Position numbers and translations under genes: made by a program. Shown here one piece after another: positions 44,015 to 52,106 of a stretch of 64,000 bases of DNA. Source of the DNA: Ignavibacteriales bacterium (GTDB lineage: Bacteria; Bacteroidota; Ignavibacteria; UBA10030); assembly GCA_026390575.1 (NCBI GenBank), contig JAPLFR010000007.1, positions 124,001-188,000 on the forward strand. Reading direction: 5' to 3'. How positions within the stretch are numbered: position 1 is the first letter of the stretch; each line of letters starts with the position of its first letter. The notes beneath the pieces are model-generated. The model saw only the letters and a list, made by a program, of their open reading frames with translations. It did no database searches and was not told where the DNA came from.

Positions 44015-44848
44015 ATGAACACATTATCCCTCGAAAAGAAAACCTTAATCCTTAATTCCCTTGTTGAAGGAAATTCAATCCGTTCTACGGAACGCCTTAC
44101 AGGTGTAACCAAAAAAGCTATTACTAAATTGCTTGTTGAAGCCGGAGAGCAAGCAAAAGAAATCCTTGATACTCAATTAGTGAATATTAAATCTAACTTT
44201 GTGCAGGTAGATGAAATCTGGACGTATGTAGGGAAAAAACAAAAGCAACTTAGAGAAGGCGATTCAAAAGAATTAGGCGATCAATATGTATTTGTAGCAA
44301 TGGACGCGGAAACGAAACTTGTTCCGGCTTTCAGGGTAGGAAAAAGAACAATGGACACAACGCGCACATTCATAAGGGATTTGCAGTACAGAATAATCAC
44401 ACGATTTCAACTCTCTACCGATTCATTTAAGCCGTACTTCAATGTTGTAGATGAAATCTTTGGCGAAGATATTGACTATGGGCAGATTCACAAAGAGTAT
44501 AGAGAAGATAGCAAAGGCGAGAAGCGGTATAGTCCCGCACAGATTGTGAGGGTAATAATAACCCCGTTAATTGGTCAACCTGTGAAAAGGAATATTTCTA
44601 CCAGTTACATTGAGAGACAAAATTTAACAATGAGAATGCAAATGAGAAGATTCACAAGATTAACAAACGCATTCAGTAAGAAGTTATGGAACTTGGAATG
44701 TGCCGTTGCATTACATTTCTATCATTACAACTTTATGAGAATCCATAGCTCATTGAGAGTAACACCAGCAATGCAAGCGAACATCACGCATAGATTATGG
44801 ACATGGAATGATTTATTGATTAGTGCACAAATGAAAAAAGCCGCATAA
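44015..44848 (+). CDS. IS1-type DDE transposase
   Basis: A 277-residue transposase. An N-terminal helix-turn-helix (GNSIRSTERLTGVTKKAITKLL, about 20-41, in two parts) is followed by an RNase H-like catalytic core with Asp66 (VQVDEIW), Asp136 (LSTDSFKPY) and Glu200 (SYIERQN), and then LTMRMQMRRFTRLTNAFSKK, a signature of this IS1-like group. It is a single frame, unlike classical IS1 where InsA and InsB are joined by frameshifting. GGAGCACTGCA precedes the ATG. It is the only transposase in the element, and its family fits the GGT-starting ends and 8-bp duplication. Confidence 0.93.
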   Translation: MNTLSLEKKTLILNSLVEGNSIRSTERLTGVTKKAITKLLVEAGEQAKEILDTQLVNIKSNFVQVDEIWTYVGKKQKQLREGDSKELGDQYVFVAMDAETKLVPAFRVGKRTMDTTRTFIRDLQYRIITRFQLSTDSFKPYFNVVDEIFGEDIDYGQIHKEYREDSKGEKRYSPAQIVRVIITPLIGQPVKRNISTSYIERQNLTMRMQMRRFTRLTNAFSKKLWNLECAVALHFYHYNFMRIHSSLRVTPAMQANITHRLWTWNDLLISAQMKKAA

Positions 44849-44853
44849 AAAAC

Positions 44854-44882
44854 AAAGCCTCGAAGAAGTTTTCGAGGCTTTT
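44854..44882. terminator. Terminator after the transposase
   Basis: AAAGCCTCGAA / TTCGAGGCTTT, an 11-bp stem with a 6-base loop and T runs on both strands. It can stop transcription from the transposase and also from the convergent secreted-peptide gene. Confidence 0.8.
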
Positions 44883-44921
44883 GGGAATCGCGCCTACGGG
44901 GTGTTGTAGGGTGCGATGATT

Positions 44922-45122
44922 TTATTTGTGTTTTCTTGATTGTGGTGCAGAACGAGTATGAGCCTTGACTTGCGTTCCGTTCTTTTTTGTATATGCCTTA
45001 ACGTGAACGGTCTTTCTTGTTGTGCTTGTGGTAGAAGTTTTCGCTGTGCTCTTGCGTCTACCTGCATCAAGCGGAAGCGTGACAATAAATAAACACAGCA
45101 ACAGAATTACAATCCTTTTCAT
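44922..45122 (-). CDS. Small secreted basic protein (66 aa), transposon passenger
   Basis: A signal peptide (residues 1-20, ending LDAG) leads to a Lys/Arg/Thr/Ser-rich mature part. The mature part ends in VHVKAYTKKNGTQVKAHTRSAP, a version of the 'V.gY.rkdGTyV..H.R..P' repeat seen in many tiny exported proteins of phages and bacteria. A GAGGAAAC site precedes the ATG. Function unknown. Confidence 0.7.
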   Translation of the reverse strand: MKRIVILLLCLFIVTLPLDAGRRKSTAKTSTTSTTRKTVHVKAYTKKNGTQVKAHTRSAPQSRKHK

Positions 45123-45213
45123 GTTTCCTCTTTTTTATTGAAGTAGTTGAACCGCGCATTAAGTGCTCTCACCTTGCTATTGCAATCATGTACACACATC
45201 GTTAACTTGCAGT

Positions 45214-45444
45214 GTGAAGAAACAAAATCAAAATAATAAAACATACGTGTACGATGCACGGTATAATTTTGTGATGGATGATGATGCAAAAGCCGTATTA
45301 TCTTTTATGCAAAGGAATATTGCGGCGGAAAAGCTTGTTGCTGTCTCAAGGTTTGTTTCCCAAATAGCACCTTGCTTATGGTCGCATTATCCGGCTACAG
45401 ATGTTATTCCGATGAATTTACAATTACCGCCTATTGGTTCATAG
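45214..45444 (+). CDS. Hypothetical protein (about 76 aa), start uncertain
   Basis: A plus-strand frame that contains protein-like sequence (KTYVYDARYNFVMDDDAKAV, RNIAAEKLVAVSRF). Possible starts are GTG 45163, GTG 45214 or ATG 45274, none with a clear ribosome site. It overlaps the convergent zinc-ribbon gene by 14 bases. No family recognised. Confidence 0.38.
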   Translation: MKKQNQNNKTYVYDARYNFVMDDDAKAVLSFMQRNIAAEKLVAVSRFVSQIAPCLWSHYPATDVIPMNLQLPPIGS

Positions 45445-45664
45445 TGTATACTATTAACCGCCAACGAATTTTTCCCTGTGCGGTTGTGTGCGTATGATGA
45501 TTCTGTGGTGGTAGGGGCTTATCTTTGACATGTGTTATTTCGTGCCCACAGCCCTCGCAATAATAAATACCAGAGTGTACGTTTGCTTGTCCGGGTTCGT
45601 AAATCGAGTCGAAGCCGCTGCCAGTGTCTTGAGTGAGGTATTTTGAATATTTGTATTTCGCCAT
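45431..45664 (-). CDS. Zinc-ribbon protein (77 aa), transposon passenger
   Basis: A 77-residue protein with AAGGGAC before the ATG. The core SGIYYCEGCGHEITHVKDKPLPP (in two parts, about 32-55) contains a CxxC-GHE knuckle; the second half of the usual zinc site is replaced by NHHTH, which could supply histidines. Related small ribbons with 'SGIY.C..CGHEIT...G..FPPC' are known in several bacteria without a proven role. Likely promoter at 45719-45745. Confidence 0.68.
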   Translation of the reverse strand: MAKYKYSKYLTQDTGSGFDSIYEPGQANVHSGIYYCEGCGHEITHVKDKPLPPQNHHTHTTAQGKIRWRLIVYTMNQ

Positions 45665-45718
45665 GATAGTCCCTTATATGTGTAGTTTTGATTTGGTAAG
45701 TTAGTAGACCACATGAAA

Positions 45719-45745
45719 CTTATACAATCACATAATCAATGTCAA
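45719..45745 (-). promoter_or_regulatory. Predicted promoter of the zinc-ribbon gene
   Basis: On the minus strand TTGACA, 15-bp spacer, TATAAG, about 55 bases upstream of the ATG. The spacer is two bases shorter than ideal. Confidence 0.4.
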
Positions 45746-45787
45746 TTAGTTCCTGAAAAGTGATGAATGAGAATCATTTGTGTGGGC

Positions 45788-45803
45788 AAAAGACCCCACT
45801 ACC
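45788..45803 (-). repeat. Right terminal inverted repeat of the transposon
   Basis: AAAAGACCCCACTACC, the exact complement of the left end at 41378-41393. Confidence 0.88.
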
Positions 45804-45811
45804 AAAACGAT
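45804..45811. repeat. Target-site duplication, right copy
   Basis: AAAACGAT, identical to 41370-41377. Its last base is the first T of the TTGAAA -35 box of the tRNA-Leu promoter. Confidence 0.88.
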
Positions 45812-45839
45812 TGAAACTGCTCTAGGAAGTTTGTATATT
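45811..45839 (+). promoter_or_regulatory. Predicted tRNA-Leu promoter
   Basis: TTGAAA, 17 bases, TATATT, ending 19 bases before the mature tRNA 5' end. A second possible -10 (TATAAT, 45840-45845) overlaps. The transposon's right end stops at the base just before this promoter, leaving it intact. Confidence 0.5.
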
Positions 45840-45858
45840 TATAATGAAGTAGAAATTT

Positions 45859-45942
45859 GCCCGGATGGCGAAATTGGCAGACGCGCTAGCTTCAGGAGCT
45901 AGTGATCGCAAGGTCATGGGGGTTCAAGTCCCCCTTCGGGCA
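45859..45942 (+). tRNA. tRNA-Leu (anticodon CAG)
   Basis: An 84-base class II tRNA. The acceptor stem GCCCGGA pairs with TTCGGGC (one G-U), with discriminator A. The anticodon arm CTAGC-TTCAGGA-GCTAG puts CAG at 45893-45895. The variable arm TGATCGCAAGGTCA is long, as in leucine tRNAs, and the T arm GGGGG-TTCAAGT-CCCCC is perfect. CCA is not encoded (the genome reads CAA after the discriminator). No introns or mismatches. Confidence 0.96.
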
Positions 45943-46031
45943 CAAGTAACGTTAAAATTTCAGTCCTGATACTTCGTTACACACAAGATAATGCTGCACG
46001 CGATGCGTGCAGCATTATTAGGCTTCCAGCG
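45934..46031 (+). repeat. tRNA-tail repeat unit A (98 bp)
   Basis: Begins with CTTCGGGCACAAGTAA, whose first nine bases are the tRNA-Leu 3' end, and ends CTTCCAGCG. It contains the perfect hairpin ATGCTGCACGC-GAT-GCGTGCAGCAT and the string CTGATACTTCGTTACAC. A terminator follows at 46042, so this unit should be part of the tRNA primary transcript. Confidence 0.85.
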
Positions 46032-46041
46032 CTTCGGGCAC

Positions 46042-46082
46042 AAAAAGGAAAAGCCACTCCTTGTGGGTGGTTTTTCCTTTTT
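46042..46082 (+). terminator. Terminator of the tRNA-Leu transcript
   Basis: AAAAAGGAAAAGCCAC pairs with GTGGTTTTTCCTTTTT (one G-T) around a 9-base loop, ending in T residues. It lies about 100 bases past the tRNA, after repeat unit A. Confidence 0.8.
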
Positions 46083-46171
46083 ATATCTCTCAAACGGATT
46101 TGATATTCAAGTTGAGTGAAGCCGTTATGAAACGGCTGAACGAAATCCCGTTGCTTTATAGCGGGATCCCC

Positions 46172-46367
46172 CTTCGGGCACAAGTAATGTTAAAATTTTA
46201 GTCCTGATACTTCGTTACACGGAAGGTAGAGATGCACGCGATGCGTGCAACATTATCAGGCTTCCAGCGCTTCGGGCACAAGTAATATTAAGATTTCTGA
46301 CCTGATACTTCGTTACACACAAGATAAAGATGCACGCGATGCGTGCAACATTATCAGGCTTCCAGCG
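46172..46367 (+). repeat. tRNA-tail repeat units B and C (2 x 98 bp)
   Basis: Units B (46172-46269) and C (46270-46367) are directly tandem and each 98 bases, like unit A. Unit B is preceded by TCCCC, so the match to the tRNA 3' end extends to TCCCCCTTCGGGCACAAGTAA, slightly into the T arm. Both keep CTGATACTTCGTTACAC, the hairpin core TGCACGC-GAT-GCGTGCA and GGCTTCCAGCG. A further CTTCGGGCACAA follows unit C just before the terminator at 46378. Confidence 0.85.
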
Positions 46368-46377
46368 CTTCGGGCAC

Positions 46378-46408
46378 AAAAAAACCTCGCATTGCGAGGT
46401 TTTTCTTT
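46378..46408 (+). terminator. Terminator after repeat unit C
   Basis: AAAACCTCGC-ATT-GCGAGGTTTT with flanking A and T runs, usable on both strands; on the minus strand it would end transcription of the phosphatase gene at 46503. Confidence 0.75.
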
Positions 46409-46502
46409 TCCTCTTGTGTTTTAATCCCATTCGATAAAATTCTTGTAAGAAATCAACAGAAATCAATCAAGATGCAAGCATATTGATTTGCAATAGGAAT
46501 AA

Positions 46503-49034
46503 TTATTTTCTAGAGTTATTTTTTTCATTTTTACTTTTCACCACAACCATTGTCACATCGTCATGTTGTTCTGCGGAACCGCGAAACTTTCCTACTCTTG
46601 TTAGAATCGCATGCTGGATACTTTCTGCGGAAAGATGCCGCTTTGCCTTCAACACATCAACGATGGCTGTTTCACCTAACTGTTGTTTTTTCTCATTCAT
46701 TGCCTCGGTAATGCCATCCGTATAGAAGAGAAAGAGGCTCTCCGGCTTGATGGGAATCCGTACTTCTTCAATCGCATCCTCGAATACCGGGCCGCGCTCT
46801 AATCCCAACCCAATGCCGCCGCCTTCAAGGAATCGAAATTTTCCATTCACTCCCAAAAGGGCTTTGTTATGTCCGGCGCGGCAAATGCGCACTTCTTTCT
46901 TCTTCATATCGAACAGCGCAAGAATCATCGTGATAAATGATCTGCGATCCATACCATCGAAGATACGCCGGTTAATATTTGTAAGCATTTCTTTCGGCGT
47001 TTTGTAAATGTGCGCCGCAAGCTGGACCATCCCTTGAACCTTCGACATATAGAGCGCGGCGGACATTCCTTTGCCGGAGACGTCTGCAACGACAGCAAGA
47101 ATTTTATTTGGACTCAATTGAATGAAGTCATAGTAGTCGCCGCCAACACTCAATGCAGGCACCGATACACCGGAAATATCGAGACCGGAAATAACTGGAT
47201 TTGTTTTTGGAAACAAGCCCTGCTGAATTTTCCGCGCGAGATCCAACTCCTCTTTAACACGCTGCTGATCGATTTCCGATTTATGCAATCGCGAGTTTTC
47301 GATAGCAATAGCGGCTTGTCCTGCAACAGTTGCCAGCAGGTTGATATCTTCCTGCGAATAGACTTTGCCGGACATTTTTGGTCCGACATTAATGAACCCT
47401 ACCAATCTATCCTGAAGAAACATCGGCACGGCAAGCACGATACCTGAGCGCAGAAGCTTTTCCTTTTCTTCACTCTTCAAATCTGTGAGGTCGTATTCAT
47501 CGCCAAGCAAATGGAGATCTGCCGGCTTGCGTGTCTTCTGCAAGAGCGCCATCAGTGTATGTTCGCCGTCGCTAAACATACAATCTGTTTGATCTAAATT
47601 CTGTGCAGCCGAATTGCACCCTTCTTTCTCCCCGCATATAAACACAGATATTTTTTCAATGTGCATCGTTGAAGAGAGACGTGAAACGATAGAATGAAGG
47701 ATGTGCTCCATCTCCATTAAGCGCGGAAGCTCCTGCGTAAATTCCAACAATGCCTGCTGGTAATCATATCGTTCATGGAAAAAAACTCGATCGATCCCAT
47801 TCTGAAAACGCTGCTTGACGGGGTCAAACACAAAAGCAACTACAACAAGCGAAACAACAACGAGCAGCTGATTATCCTGCACTCCAAAGAAGTAATTTAC
47901 AAGTGTGCCAATTCCATAGACAGAGACCAGATAAATAGCTGCGAGTGCTGCTGTCACAGTTCCGTAAATCAAACTGCGGCGAATAACAACATCCACATCC
48001 ATCAATCGATGACGGAATATGGCATAGCCAAAGAACATCGGCACGACAACCAGGAGCATCATCGGCAGAAGAATCGTAGGGTTAAGAAATGCTGCGAACG
48101 GAATAAGCGTTTGCACAGCAAATGCGTAAGTAAATAAGATCAAGCCGATTGCAACTCCTATGAGCACCGGACGAAGCTGCACACGCTGTTCTTTCGGGAC
48201 GAAGGCAAAGTAACTGCGGACAAAGATAGCAAACCCAGTAAAGAAAAATGCATAGCGGGTAAAGAGGAAGGTAAGAGTCAGCCATTGGGGTCCGCGTACT
48301 AATATGCCGTTTACAATTATTCCGACAACCAACAGAAAACTAATACTGTATAAAATAATGGTGAACACGCGACTCGAATGCCATTTTCGTTTCACAGGGA
48401 AAAAGAGAAAAAAGCGAACAAGCGGTGGAGGTGCAAAGATAGAAGTAAAAATTGACATGAACCCGAATAGCACAACTCGCCAGTACGGATCGGTTTGAGG
48501 ATTGATATTAAATACTGAGAATCCGAAAAAAAGCATAGAATAGATACTATACCGGGCAAACATACGCTGAATTTTTCCCAACGGTTTGACGATTACCACA
48601 ACATAGCCAACAAGCAAAAATCCCAGGCCAAAGAGAAACTGGCCAAAATATCCAAGATTAATGTATTTGAGAATCAGAACACGCGTATCGAACTGAACGC
48701 CATTTCGCTCAATCGAATATATTGCATACGACCCGGCAAGCTTATTGATCCTCAGTTGTGCTTCTTGCGAAGTTTTAAAGCTCTCACCATTAATTTTCAC
48801 AAGGAAATCGCCATCCTTGATCCCAGCATGTTCGGCCACACCGCCGCTGACAATTTCTCTAATAAGAAGTTTTGAAGTGTCTGTATCGATCCAACGGCAT
48901 TGGTCATTACCGGTAACTCGCTCAAACATCTGGACGGAAAAATTGAGAAGACAGAGGCCCAACACGATCAAGGTTAAGAGAGTATAGATAACCCTGATGG
49001 AACGAGGTGATAATTTGGAGAATGGATTTGTCAT
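46503..49034 (-). CDS. PDZ-membrane-GAF-SpoIIE (PP2C) phosphatase
   Basis: An 843-residue signalling protein. One N-terminal helix (about 15-35) is followed by a PDZ domain (about 60-120; GGVAEHAGIKDGDFLVKINGE in two parts), a block of about eight membrane helices (130-400), a GAF domain (440-580; VPMFLQDRLVGFINVG) and a C-terminal SpoIIE/PP2C phosphatase. The phosphatase region has LSVGGDYYDF, VVADVSGKGMSAAL and LFFYTDGITEA-like motifs. Such proteins dephosphorylate anti-sigma-factor antagonists in partner-switching systems. No antagonist or anti-sigma gene is next to it. The start is ATG 49034; GTG 49046 is possible. Confidence 0.9.
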   Translation of the reverse strand: MTNPFSKLSPRSIRVIYTLLTLIVLGLCLLNFSVQMFERVTGNDQCRWIDTDTSKLLIREIVSGGVAEHAGIKDGDFLVKINGESFKTSQEAQLRINKLAGSYAIYSIERNGVQFDTRVLILKYINLGYFGQFLFGLGFLLVGYVVVIVKPLGKIQRMFARYSIYSMLFFGFSVFNINPQTDPYWRVVLFGFMSIFTSIFAPPPLVRFFLFFPVKRKWHSSRVFTIILYSISFLLVVGIIVNGILVRGPQWLTLTFLFTRYAFFFTGFAIFVRSYFAFVPKEQRVQLRPVLIGVAIGLILFTYAFAVQTLIPFAAFLNPTILLPMMLLVVVPMFFGYAIFRHRLMDVDVVIRRSLIYGTVTAALAAIYLVSVYGIGTLVNYFFGVQDNQLLVVVSLVVVAFVFDPVKQRFQNGIDRVFFHERYDYQQALLEFTQELPRLMEMEHILHSIVSRLSSTMHIEKISVFICGEKEGCNSAAQNLDQTDCMFSDGEHTLMALLQKTRKPADLHLLGDEYDLTDLKSEEKEKLLRSGIVLAVPMFLQDRLVGFINVGPKMSGKVYSQEDINLLATVAGQAAIAIENSRLHKSEIDQQRVKEELDLARKIQQGLFPKTNPVISGLDISGVSVPALSVGGDYYDFIQLSPNKILAVVADVSGKGMSAALYMSKVQGMVQLAAHIYKTPKEMLTNINRRIFDGMDRRSFITMILALFDMKKKEVRICRAGHNKALLGVNGKFRFLEGGGIGLGLERGPVFEDAIEEVRIPIKPESLFLFYTDGITEAMNEKKQQLGETAIVDVLKAKRHLSAESIQHAILTRVGKFRGSAEQHDDVTMVVVKSKNEKNNSRK

Positions 49035-49138
49035 CGTTGCTCTCACATAAAGTCTATCAATACCTGTTATATTTAGATACGGTTCAACAGAGTCACAAGT
49101 TACTCATGACCTTACACAAAGAACACATCCAATACAGT

Positions 49139-51946
49139 TTAGTTCCGCACAACACCGGCAATAGGGTATCCTACACTGAAGTACAGGACAAAAGGCCCAA
49201 AACTCACCGGATGATGCAACAAATCAGTTCGGAGATAAAAACTTCGGCCCAAAGAAAAATCCGCGGGGCCAATCGGTGTATCTAAACCGAGGGTAATACC
49301 AATGCCATGTTTAAAATCCTCTAAGCGCATTTCTTGCGTCTTTGACCACACCGCTCCCAAATCGTAACGCGTTTTAAAGTATGTATCGAAGAATATTGAG
49401 AATGGAAGCTTGTACTGGTATTCCAGGCTCGCTACCATCAACTGTTTACCGCGCGCATTGTCTTCACGAAATCCAAAGAAATTTTCCTGCCCGCCAAGCG
49501 AAAACTCCTCGCTTATAGGCAGTGTCTCATCCGCTACACCGATCATAATCCGTGGATGAAGAGTATGATTCTTGATGATAGTTTGATATTTTTCGTATGA
49601 GAAAAACATTTTTGTAAACCCTACGGCATTTACCACCTTTATTAATGCCGATTCATAGGAAAAATTAATAACGATGCCATCGGTAGGGTACGGCAGTTTA
49701 TCTTGTGTATCTATATTTGTTCCAAATCGGATAGATGAAATGTTGTACTCTTGATTTACAAAAGGTTGATTGTTGATGTTAAACGTCTGGTTGTAGATGT
49801 TATACACATTGTGCCGTTCCAATCTTCCCTCAACTGTAACGGTTCCTAACCGTTCGAGCTGTGTCCCAAAACTTACTAAGCCGCCTTTCCGTACTTCCCG
49901 ATATTCTCCGATTTTGTCTCGTTCGAACAAATACGGGTCGCTCGATAGCACATCATCATAGACGTTTACATCACGAATAAGAATATACCCTTTGAAACCA
50001 AACGTCAAGTAGGAGTTGAAGAGTCGGATCGCCTTCAATTCTCCAAGGTACGTCTGATTACGAGTACCACCGCCTATCAGCAAACCGGTTTCCGCGCCAG
50101 TTCCAAATAAATTTTCATCTCGAATATCGATTGACGGCTGGATATTGCGTTCATTGTCCACACGCAAACCGAAACGAATCAATTCCGTGCTTCGCTCTCT
50201 TGCCTTGATTGTAATGATGTTAAGTTTTCCAGTACTGTCCTCATGATGCGTTGTCACAAGTATCTGCTCAAAAAGACTGGTGCCATAGAGATTCGAGATT
50301 CCTTTGCTTACCTGAGAAATATTAAAAAGACTCTGCTCTTTAAATGGCAGCTCGCGCCAAATAATCCAATCGCGTGACTTTTTTGTGCCATAAATATCAA
50401 TGCGATATATTGTGCCTTCATCAAGCATCACAGTTGCTGTGGCCGATGAAGAATCGAGTTGAATGTTGGTCACACGGGCGAGTGAATAGCCAGCAGCGCG
50501 GTAAATTGCAAGCAGCCGCTCAACAGCTTGCTCCATAGAATGCGCGTTGAGATACGTACCGAGCATTGGCTGGAATACCGTAAGCAGTGTATCGGAATGA
50601 ATAATCTGATTGCCTAAAATTTTTACATGACGAAGAATGGGATTATGAGTGCTGCGAATTTCAATGATCGTAGAATCAGCATGGCGTTCTACTATTCCGT
50701 TTACGGAAACGTAGTCACCTTCATCATATAAGCCGTTCACGAAGCGCTGCAGATCTATTTCCGTTATCCAACCGCGTTTTTCGTACATCTGAAGAGTATC
50801 TTGAAATACTGGCGAAAATGAGCCTGACCAAGAGAACCGAGGCGACTCGTACCGTATGGTGCTATCCGCGTGATACAAACGGTGCGTGCGGTCGTCAATG
50901 AGTCTTTTTAAAGTGGGAATTAATTCTTCAGCAGAAAATTCTCCGGCAGTAATCAATGAATCAATGTCGCTAAAATCAGAAGCCTGATGATCACCCAAAT
51001 TCGGTGTAATAACAATATCTGCTTTTGCCCGCGAAAGCTTATTTGCTTCCTGCATCATAATAGTGGTAATCTGATCTGCAATTTCCCAAGGCGCGTTGAG
51101 TTTGCTCTTTGGCCTTAATGGACTTACCATATCGACAGCAATTACAATATCTGCTTTTTCCGCAATGGCGACATCCACAGGAAGATTATCTACTAAGCCG
51201 CCGTCAAGTAGCTGCATCGAATCGCGCGGCATACTGCTAAAGAGCAATGGTATCGCCATGCTTGCACGTAATGCTTCCGTCATATCACCGCTATCTAACA
51301 CGATTCTTTTTCCTGTGACAAGGTCTGTGGTAACCGCACGGAATGGAATACGAAGATCGTTAAAACTAGGATCGGGATGGTAGAGTCCCTGCAATGTAAG
51401 GAAGTTGAGATAATTTGATAATCGCTGGCCTGAAGAAAACGCCTCGGGAATAACCGGCTCCAGGCCTTCAAAACGCAACACAAGAATACTTTTATCACGC
51501 GCAATTTTTTGATCAAGAAAGAGATCACGGCGTTTCGACTCGTCGCTGTAACTGAGAAGATCATCCCAATTCGTCGTATCTGCCAAACGTTGAAGTTGCT
51601 TAGTTGAATATCCCATTGCGTACAAACCGCCTATAACGCTTCCCATGCTTGTGCCGACAATCAAATCAATAGGTACATTGTTATGTTCTAAAACCCGCAG
51701 TACACCAATAGCCGCAATACCGCGTGCGCCGCCGCCGCTGAGCACGAGTGCAACACGCGGCCTCTGCACTGAATGGAAAGGATTCAAGTGCGGATATCGG
51801 GCCTTTACTTCATGGAAGTCAGGTTTGATGACGGTTATGCGAGTCTTTAGCGTGTCAATGCCTTGTGCGCGCGCCAACAACGGCATGACTGCAGATAAAA
51901 TTAGGACTATACGAAATATTTGATGATGCACAGGGATAGGTACCAA
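49139..51946 (-). CDS. Patatin-like phospholipase fused to Omp85 barrel (PlpD-like)
   Basis: A 935-residue protein. A signal peptide (ending LARAQ) is followed by a patatin domain (about 63-380) with the oxyanion motif GGGARG (71-76), nucleophile Ser100 in GTSMG and Asp248 in LLDGGLVDN. POTRA-like segments come next (about 430-600: LRHVKILGNQIIHSDTLLTV in two parts), and then an Omp85/BamA barrel to the C terminus. This layout is type Vd secretion as in Pseudomonas PlpD, in which the barrel exports the lipase. The start is probably TTG. It precedes the SpoIIE phosphatase gene on the same strand by 104 bases. Confidence 0.92.
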   Translation of the reverse strand: MVPIPVHHQIFRIVLILSAVMPLLARAQGIDTLKTRITVIKPDFHEVKARYPHLNPFHSVQRPRVALVLSGGGARGIAAIGVLRVLEHNNVPIDLIVGTSMGSVIGGLYAMGYSTKQLQRLADTTNWDDLLSYSDESKRRDLFLDQKIARDKSILVLRFEGLEPVIPEAFSSGQRLSNYLNFLTLQGLYHPDPSFNDLRIPFRAVTTDLVTGKRIVLDSGDMTEALRASMAIPLLFSSMPRDSMQLLDGGLVDNLPVDVAIAEKADIVIAVDMVSPLRPKSKLNAPWEIADQITTIMMQEANKLSRAKADIVITPNLGDHQASDFSDIDSLITAGEFSAEELIPTLKRLIDDRTHRLYHADSTIRYESPRFSWSGSFSPVFQDTLQMYEKRGWITEIDLQRFVNGLYDEGDYVSVNGIVERHADSTIIEIRSTHNPILRHVKILGNQIIHSDTLLTVFQPMLGTYLNAHSMEQAVERLLAIYRAAGYSLARVTNIQLDSSSATATVMLDEGTIYRIDIYGTKKSRDWIIWRELPFKEQSLFNISQVSKGISNLYGTSLFEQILVTTHHEDSTGKLNIITIKARERSTELIRFGLRVDNERNIQPSIDIRDENLFGTGAETGLLIGGGTRNQTYLGELKAIRLFNSYLTFGFKGYILIRDVNVYDDVLSSDPYLFERDKIGEYREVRKGGLVSFGTQLERLGTVTVEGRLERHNVYNIYNQTFNINNQPFVNQEYNISSIRFGTNIDTQDKLPYPTDGIVINFSYESALIKVVNAVGFTKMFFSYEKYQTIIKNHTLHPRIMIGVADETLPISEEFSLGGQENFFGFREDNARGKQLMVASLEYQYKLPFSIFFDTYFKTRYDLGAVWSKTQEMRLEDFKHGIGITLGLDTPIGPADFSLGRSFYLRTDLLHHPVSFGPFVLYFSVGYPIAGVVRN

Positions 51947-52106
51947 TTGATTTTGTATGAAAGATTACAAAAAATACGTCGAATTGCAACGAAAGATCGA
52001 GTGAAAAGTGATAAGAAGGAGGGAAAAGTTCTGCAAACGCACCGATCAGACTAGTATTTTTTTATTCGTAATTATTCAGCTATTGTGTTTTTATACAACC
52101 CCTCTA

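Larger units (their letters stand above)
41378..45803. mobile_element. IS1-type transposon with passenger genes, 4,426 bp
   Basis: The ends are perfect 16-bp inverted repeats, GGTAGTGGGGTCTTTT at 41378-41393 and its complement at 45788-45803. They are bordered by an 8-bp direct repeat AAAACGAT on both sides. Inside is one intact DDE transposase of the IS1 type (44015-44848). IS1-family ends begin with GGT and make duplications of about 8-10 bp, in agreement with what is seen. The other 3.6 kb holds a zinc-ribbon peptide gene, three small hypothetical genes, a winged-helix/DUF3800 pair, a secreted basic peptide gene, a second zinc-ribbon gene, and promoter and terminator signals. The ends and duplication are undecayed, so the insertion is recent. 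Ordinary IS1 elements are about 0.8 kb and carry no cargo. Confidence 0.88.

Noticed and set aside
41378-45803. Composite transposon made by two IS copies
   Set aside because: Only one transposase gene and one pair of terminal repeats are present; no inner IS ends were found.
45934-46367. tRNA 3'-end repeats as attachment sites of an integrated phage or island
   Set aside because: No integrase or phage gene lies between the copies; units are only 98 bp, contain a conserved hairpin and are spaced by at most 140 bp, so they are local repeats, not island borders.
45934-46367. CRISPR-like array after the tRNA
   Set aside because: The whole 98-bp unit is conserved; there are no variable spacers between short constant repeats, and no cas genes in the window.
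45977-46466. Minus-strand open frames in the tRNA repeat region
   Set aside because: They translate the 98-bp repeats themselves and share identical peptide pieces because of that; no ribosome sites.
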